Source of the DNA: Clostridia bacterium
GTDB lineage: Bacteria > Bacillota > Clostridia > Christensenellales > Borkfalkiaceae
Length of the DNA: 10,855 nt
Reading direction: 5' to 3'
Assembly: GCA_029071285.1 (NCBI GenBank)
Contig: JAIEAS010000249.1
Coordinates: forward strand, 1 to 10,855
Position numbers and translations under genes: made by a program. The notes below the pieces were generated by a model. It saw nothing but the letters and a program-made list of their open reading frames with translations, did not search any database and was not told the DNA's origin. Position 1 is the stretch's first letter, and every line of letters begins with the position of its first letter. Positions 6,516 to 10,855 of the stretch are shown piece by piece.

Positions 6516-8579
6516 ATGACTTTAAAAAAGAAATTGCTTATAGCGCTTTTAACCACCGCTTGCGCGGCGACTGGCGTTGTCGGCGTTGCAGGCTGTAAGG
6601 ACGAACCGAAAGGCGACGCTTACGTCGTAAACGCGGTCGACCAGAACGGCAATCCCGTTGAAGGCGCAGTTTTCAGAGTAGGCTACTACGACGAAAAAGC
6701 TTCCCAAAACGTTTTCGTCGAGGCAAAAAAGGGCGTTACCCTCACCGCAACGACGGACAAGAACGGCAAGGCTACTTTCAGATTTACTCCCGAAGAGGGA
6801 AAAACCTACTCGGCGTATCTTGCAGAGCCGACAGGCAGCAACAGAGTTTACCCCTACAGCTACAAGGCAACCGAATCGAGCGCAGAGTTCGACGGTTTGT
6901 CGGCAACCTTTGAATTCAAGTACGTTCCCAGCAGCTATCAGGATAACCTGACCTATGCGTTGGATTACAAGCGCACGTTCAACAAAGACAACCCCGAAGA
7001 AGCCATCGAAGAGGGCTCGAAAACGCTTACCATCAGCCTTAAAAAGGATATACACTCCTACTTCACCTTCCTCTCCTACAAGGAACTGGGCGAAGAAGAA
7101 CAAACCAAGGGCGACCAGGGCAGCGAACAGGTTGACTACAACCAGAAGTGGGCAACCAAAGCGGCTGCGGGCGTATATGAAATTTCGTATACAACCACCT
7201 CCGCCGTTACAATGTACCAATTCAACGGCGCCTACGTACTTGCCGACGAAGACGGTATTCCTTTGTATCCGACCGAAACGACCGAAAGCGGAACTACGGG
7301 AACGATTACCGTTGAACTTACCGAGTACGGCAACTACGCGCGCGCAACACAATATTTCGGTCTGAAAGCGGAAGACAACTGCGACGTTACAATAACGGTT
7401 AAGAGAGTGGGCGAAGCCACAGAACCCGCGCCCGTTGTAACCACGAAAGTTACCCCTCCCGCAAATCTTACAAAGTATGCAAATCAGACGGGCACACTCA
7501 CACTCGTACCTTCCGACGGCTCTTACGAAATTGTTAAGGGCAGCGACGGATACTATCACGTAAACGGCGCAGACGGTCCTGTCCTTCATATCAACCTCAA
7601 CGCACCGATTCCGCGCGTCAGCGAACTGTCAATTATCGATATGGGACTCAAGTATTACAACCCCGAGGGATACACCGGCGCGAACTCCTTCTCCGAATAC
7701 GAGGACGGCATACTGAAAGCCACTTACGATTATTCAGACTTCATCAAAGCTTACGTTGAGAAAGAGTTGGACGCAAAGGGCACCCCCACCGGTGAATACG
7801 TAACAAATCTCACCAACGACGACGGAGTTTATCCTGTAGACGACGCGCTCTGGCAATACCTGCACCTGTCCGCGGGACGCGCTATCGAATCAGCGGCTGC
7901 GGGAGAAAACGCATGGCTTCTTCCCTGCCAGTACTATATGCCCGAAGGCGGTATGACCGCACCCGGCGACGGCAGTGAAGCAAACCCCTATATTTTCGGC
8001 GAGGGGTTAAGCAATCTCAATCTGAGCGGCGATAATAATAAGGCAACCTTCACGGCGGCGGAAAACGGCGTTTACACCTTCGAATCCGACGGCTGCACTC
8101 TTGCATTGAGAGCAAGCGACCAGACCAACAGCTTCGAAGGCGAAGGCGGACTTCTTCACGTTCTGCTTAAATCGAACGAAAAGCTGCACTTCACCGTAAG
8201 CGGCAGCGGCACGGCGACTGTAAAGGTTACCAACGTAACCGAAAATCAAGTTGAAGCCGTATCTGGCGACGAAACGGATACGAAGGGAACGAACGAAAGC
8301 AACGCAATTCAGCTTTCTGTCGTAGGCTATACCGTATTCACCGTAGACAAGAACGCAAGCGACGGTGTTTACGTATACGTTCAGCCTCCTATCTTCGAGG
8401 GCTCTACTATGAACTATGAGTTTGAAATCAAGTCGTCTGACGGTCAGATTGTGTACAACAACACGACTTACGGCAATGGTCAGACTCTCAGTATTGCCTA
8501 CACCGGCGAGAAAATCACATTGTTGCTCACCGCAAACGCAAACGGCGTATACGCCATCGAATGGCGCGTAGTGCTCTGA
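6516..8579 (+). CDS. Large multidomain lipoprotein, paralogous in part to the redoxin lipoprotein
   Basis: 687 residues, complete; AAGGA (6504-6508) lies 7 bases before the ATG. The signal peptide ends in lipobox VAGC (lipidated Cys27). A CnaB/carboxypeptidase-regulatory-like domain (about 33-135, DQNGNPVEGAVF then TDKNGKATF) is followed by a jelly-roll-like region (about 140-300). Next is a module (about 310-485) with SDGYYHV at 343-349, GVYPVDDALW at 437-446 and WLLPCQYY at 467-474. Two further beta-rich segments (about 490-570 and 575-687) end the protein. The 310-485 module matches the 480-660 region of the 957-residue protein in motif order and spacing, but no CxxC redoxin domain is present. 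It is cotranscribed with the 149-residue lipoprotein and ends at a bidirectional terminator. It is probably a cell-surface binding protein; ligand unknown. Confidence 0.88.
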   Translation: MTLKKKLLIALLTTACAATGVVGVAGCKDEPKGDAYVVNAVDQNGNPVEGAVFRVGYYDEKASQNVFVEAKKGVTLTATTDKNGKATFRFTPEEGKTYSAYLAEPTGSNRVYPYSYKATESSAEFDGLSATFEFKYVPSSYQDNLTYALDYKRTFNKDNPEEAIEEGSKTLTISLKKDIHSYFTFLSYKELGEEEQTKGDQGSEQVDYNQKWATKAAAGVYEISYTTTSAVTMYQFNGAYVLADEDGIPLYPTETTESGTTGTITVELTEYGNYARATQYFGLKAEDNCDVTITVKRVGEATEPAPVVTTKVTPPANLTKYANQTGTLTLVPSDGSYEIVKGSDGYYHVNGADGPVLHINLNAPIPRVSELSIIDMGLKYYNPEGYTGANSFSEYEDGILKATYDYSDFIKAYVEKELDAKGTPTGEYVTNLTNDDGVYPVDDALWQYLHLSAGRAIESAAAGENAWLLPCQYYMPEGGMTAPGDGSEANPYIFGEGLSNLNLSGDNNKATFTAAENGVYTFESDGCTLALRASDQTNSFEGEGGLLHVLLKSNEKLHFTVSGSGTATVKVTNVTENQVEAVSGDETDTKGTNESNAIQLSVVGYTVFTVDKNASDGVYVYVQPPIFEGSTMNYEFEIKSSDGQIVYNNTTYGNGQTLSIAYTGEKITLLLTANANGVYAIEWRVVL

Positions 8580-8597
8580 TAAAACTTTAATAACTAA

Positions 8598-8630
8598 AAA
8601 TCCCCGTGCGCATATAGCGCACGAGGATTT
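8598..8630. terminator. Bidirectional terminator between convergent genes
   Basis: A hairpin with lower stem AAATCC/GGATTT, one C-A mismatch, upper stem CGTGCGC/GCGCACG and loop ATATA. It is followed by ATTTTTA on the plus strand and by five T residues on the minus strand (complement of 8596-8600). It lies 18 bases after the 687-residue lipoprotein stop and 11 bases beyond the stop of the minus-strand gene, so it serves both. Confidence 0.93.
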
Positions 8631-8641
8631 ATTTTTACTTT

Positions 8642-10327
8642 TTAAAGATTAAGCAGCGTTCCGCCTGCATTTATAATCTCTTCCCGCAAAACGTCTTCCG
8701 CCAAACCGTTTATTTGGATAAATGATACCTTACCCTCTTTGTTCACGATTACCGTTGTAGGATAAGCAGGCGCTCCGCCTATCGACTTAAAGCATGCATT
8801 ACCTTTATCAAGCCCGAATATAATTGAATACTCTGACCAATAATTGACGCCGTCATTTTTAGTTTCGTTAATGTATTTCTGTATAGCCGCATTGGTTTCA
8901 AGTCCAGCCCTATGCAAGGCAACTATCATAACGTCATCACCGAACTCATTCCTCACCCTGTTAAAACCGGGCAGTTCACCGACGCAGGGTGAGCAGCTAG
9001 TATACCAGAAATTCAGCACTACTACTTTTCCGCGGTTTTCCGAAATTTTGATTTCGGAAATTTTTTCACCCGCGCTGTCATAAGCTCCATTGCTGTCGAA
9101 CACGGTTGATATAGTAAAGTCAGGGCATTCCTCTCCAACATTTATAGTGCTTGAACTGCCTACTGCAAAGAAATTGAAATACACGAGCGATGCAATAAGC
9201 ACGCATATTGCAAGCGCCCACGCACTGAACTGAAGCCAGAACGCCTTTTTGTTGAACGCTTTGACCGCAGGACTCGCCTGCGCGGGCTTTTCAACCGCAA
9301 CGCTCTCAAATGCGGCGGCTTCCTCTTTCGGCGTTTCCGCAACAACCGTTGCGCCCGAAACCTCTTCCGCTGTTTGCAACGTAGTTCCGCTCTCTAAAAC
9401 GGCGTTGAGTGAGGGAGCTTTTACCTCTTCCTCTATTTCCGACTTTTTAATAAACAGCTTTTCACCCTTCCAGCTTATCGCCTTCGTGGGGCAGACGGAA
9501 ATGCACGCGCCGCAGTTGATACACTCGTGGTCGCCAACGTGCTTAATATCCATCTGACAGGTCTGAATACACATTCCGCAGTCAACGCACTTGCTTCTGT
9601 CAAGTTTTACGCCGATTAGCGCAATCTTGTTGAAGAAGCCGTAAATTGCGCCAAGCGGACAGAAGAAACGGCAGAAGAAACGAAAAATGAAAATACTTCC
9701 TACTATAAACGCAATCAACAGCAGGAACTTCCAACTGAATAAAAATTCCAGCCTTACGTATAATGCATCATTATTTATGTTTAAAAGCTGTAATATCGCA
9801 GAAGACGTTCCCGCAGGGCAAATATATTTGCAAAACGCCGGAACATCAGCATATATTGAGGGAATTGCTATTACCATTACGACGAGCAGCACGTACTTAA
9901 AATACGATAGTATGCGCGTGTAGCGGCTCTTCTTTAATTTGGGAGTTTTAATCTTGTATAAAAGCTCCTGACCGAGCCCTACGGGGCAGAAGAAACCGCA
10001 TATCGTGCGGGCGAACATAAGTCCCAGAATTCCGATAATTCCGAGCACGTAGTACGGCGCGCGCGTACCTGAGTTACCCATTGCGTTCTGCAGCGCGCCC
10101 AAAGGACAGGATGCAACCGCACCGGGACAGGAATAGCAGTTGAGTCCGGGTGAACACAGATATTTGGTTTTGCCATTGAAAAGCACATTATCACCGCTGC
10201 TGACAATTCCTTTAATATTTGCGTTAAATAGCAGAGCAGTGTAAATTTGTATCAGCCGTCTTTTAGTGGGTGCGTGTCTTTTGAACCACTGACCGACTTT
10301 TATGAAAAAGCTTTTAATCTTACCCAA
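8642..10327 (-). CDS. NapH-type polytopic 4Fe-4S membrane protein fused to a TlpA-like redoxin
   Basis: 561 residues. N-terminal membrane part: Cys58, 64, 67 and 74 (CSPGLNCYSC, SCPLG), CGFFCPVG at 110-117, CKYICPAG at 166-173 and CRFFCPLG at 219-226, between hydrophobic helices near 92-113, 140-160 and 195-217. This is the Fer4_5 pattern of NapH/YccM proteins. A two-cluster ferredoxin domain follows (Cys247/250/253/257 and Cys269/272/275/279). Then come a charged, Ala/Glu-rich linker, a transmembrane helix at 363-387 and a TlpA-like domain (about 400-561) with CSPC at 445-448 and cis-Pro in YPTT at 523. Predicted topology puts the ferredoxin domain inside and the redoxin outside, so the protein could carry electrons across the membrane to thiols. 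Start is TTG, with GGAG 10 bases upstream; it overlaps the preceding gene by 8 bases, implying translational coupling. Electron donor and direction are inferred, not shown. Confidence 0.92.
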   Translation of the reverse strand: MGKIKSFFIKVGQWFKRHAPTKRRLIQIYTALLFNANIKGIVSSGDNVLFNGKTKYLCSPGLNCYSCPGAVASCPLGALQNAMGNSGTRAPYYVLGIIGILGLMFARTICGFFCPVGLGQELLYKIKTPKLKKSRYTRILSYFKYVLLVVMVIAIPSIYADVPAFCKYICPAGTSSAILQLLNINNDALYVRLEFLFSWKFLLLIAFIVGSIFIFRFFCRFFCPLGAIYGFFNKIALIGVKLDRSKCVDCGMCIQTCQMDIKHVGDHECINCGACISVCPTKAISWKGEKLFIKKSEIEEEVKAPSLNAVLESGTTLQTAEEVSGATVVAETPKEEAAAFESVAVEKPAQASPAVKAFNKKAFWLQFSAWALAICVLIASLVYFNFFAVGSSSTINVGEECPDFTISTVFDSNGAYDSAGEKISEIKISENRGKVVVLNFWYTSCSPCVGELPGFNRVRNEFGDDVMIVALHRAGLETNAAIQKYINETKNDGVNYWSEYSIIFGLDKGNACFKSIGGAPAYPTTVIVNKEGKVSFIQINGLAEDVLREEIINAGGTLLNL

Positions 10328-10820
10328 GGCCGATACACTCCGTACAGATTATTATCGCCTTTTGCAGCATTTGGTACGCGCCCTCGTTGAATATGCCCGC
10401 GATAACGAACGCCACGCACACGCACGCCACCGCCGCACGGATTATAGCAATATAGTGCTTACCCGTGAAATCCATAAATTTAACAAGTCCCGTATAAAAT
10501 CTACGACAATTAACAAGTCTAGATTTTTCCATTGATTCTAAAAACTTAACATGACGCGCATAAACTTTTTTAGTAGCTTTTAACGCGATTTTTTCTTTTC
10601 TTTTCGTCCAATAACTGACTTTTGATAATTCTTTTTCTTTTTTCGCAACAGCCTTTTCGCGCCACTTAGTCCAAAGATTTGGCTTTATTTTAACCTTTTC
10701 GCCTACGGTGAGTTTTTTAACTTCTTCAAGCTGCTTTTTAGCCGACTTGCCCTCGTAAATAGCAACACCGCAGCACACGGCAAACGCCGCAACGATTACG
10801 GGCAAAACCCGTTTAACCAT
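10320..10820 (-). CDS. Small membrane protein with C-terminal CxxC (CD1871A-like C-terminus); start uncertain
   Basis: 166 residues from the ATG shown. An N-terminal hydrophobic segment (about 5-21) is followed by a very Lys/Arg-rich middle (25-115) with an internal repeat, a second membrane helix (about 124-144), and a tail KAIIICTECIGLG with Cys159 and Cys162 almost at the end. From memory, that tail resembles the roughly 45-residue clostridial CD1871A family CXXC-motif proteins, which I recall next to 4Fe-4S/redoxin genes; here a long basic extension precedes it. The stop overlaps the TTG start of the 4Fe-4S/redoxin gene by 8 bases, so the two are probably translated together. No Shine-Dalgarno site precedes the ATG and the frame stays open to the window edge (10855), so the true start may lie outside. 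A thiol-relay or assembly role is inference. Confidence 0.75.
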   Translation of the reverse strand: MVKRVLPVIVAAFAVCCGVAIYEGKSAKKQLEEVKKLTVGEKVKIKPNLWTKWREKAVAKKEKELSKVSYWTKRKEKIALKATKKVYARHVKFLESMEKSRLVNCRRFYTGLVKFMDFTGKHYIAIIRAAVACVCVAFVIAGIFNEGAYQMLQKAIIICTECIGLG

Positions 10821-10855
10821 CGTAAATACAGGTATACTTTTGTTTTCTACCGAGG

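Noticed and set aside
6549..7589. A 346-residue open frame on the minus strand inside the 687-residue lipoprotein gene
   Set aside because: It is antisense to a gene with a clear start site, lipobox and domain structure. The peptide is Val/Cys/Arg-rich without coherent domains, typical of a shadow frame.
10320..10327. Frameshift splitting one gene into the CxxC protein and the 4Fe-4S/redoxin protein
   Set aside because: The CxxC protein ends in its typical GLG tail and the downstream gene has its own GGAG and TTG start. An 8-base overlap fits translational coupling.
1..10855. CRISPR arrays, tRNA or rRNA genes, insertion sequences, phage or toxin-antitoxin genes
   Set aside because: No regularly spaced repeats, cloverleaf or rRNA-like sequence, transposase motif or terminal inverted repeats with target duplications were seen. 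The long inverted repeat at 2879 flanks no element.

Overview
The window looks like a chromosomal segment of a Gram-positive, probably anaerobic, member of the Bacillota (Clostridia-like). Four observations support this. DnaK has the short ATPase domain of monoderm bacteria, lacking the insert seen in proteobacterial DnaK. Three lipoproteins carry typical lipoboxes. Shine-Dalgarno sites are strong for most genes. A membrane iron-sulfur protein suits an anaerobe. The exact taxon cannot be fixed from the sequence alone.

Layout. (1) Minus strand, 1-2672: the heat-shock chaperone operon grpE-dnaK-dnaJ, with dnaJ cut by the window edge. No hrcA precedes grpE, and no CIRCE operator is visible in the 312-base gap upstream. 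(2) Gap 2673-2984: AT-rich, divergent regulatory region with a perfect 15-bp inverted repeat overlapping the candidate promoter of the next gene. (3) Plus strand, 2985-5858: a large lipoprotein with a TlpA/thioredoxin-like domain (CAPC) followed by several beta-rich modules, closed by a strong terminator. (4) Plus strand, 6040-8579: a two-gene lipoprotein operon (149 and 687 residues) behind a near-consensus promoter. The 687-residue protein shares an unrecognised module with the 957-residue redoxin lipoprotein but has no redoxin domain. (5) A bidirectional terminator at 8598-8630 separates it from a convergent minus-strand pair at 8642-10820. That pair is a polytopic 4Fe-4S membrane protein of the NapH type fused to an extracytoplasmic TlpA-like redoxin, and an upstream overlapping small membrane protein ending in a CxxC motif.

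The most interesting hypothesis is an extracytoplasmic thiol-redox system. Electrons would enter membrane and cytosolic Fe-S clusters and pass, perhaps with help from the CxxC protein, to the outward-facing CSPC redoxin. From there they would reach the lipid-anchored CAPC redoxin and its surface partners. This would be a ferredoxin-type alternative to CcdA/DsbD. The domains and cysteines are visible in the sequence; the electron path and its direction are inference.
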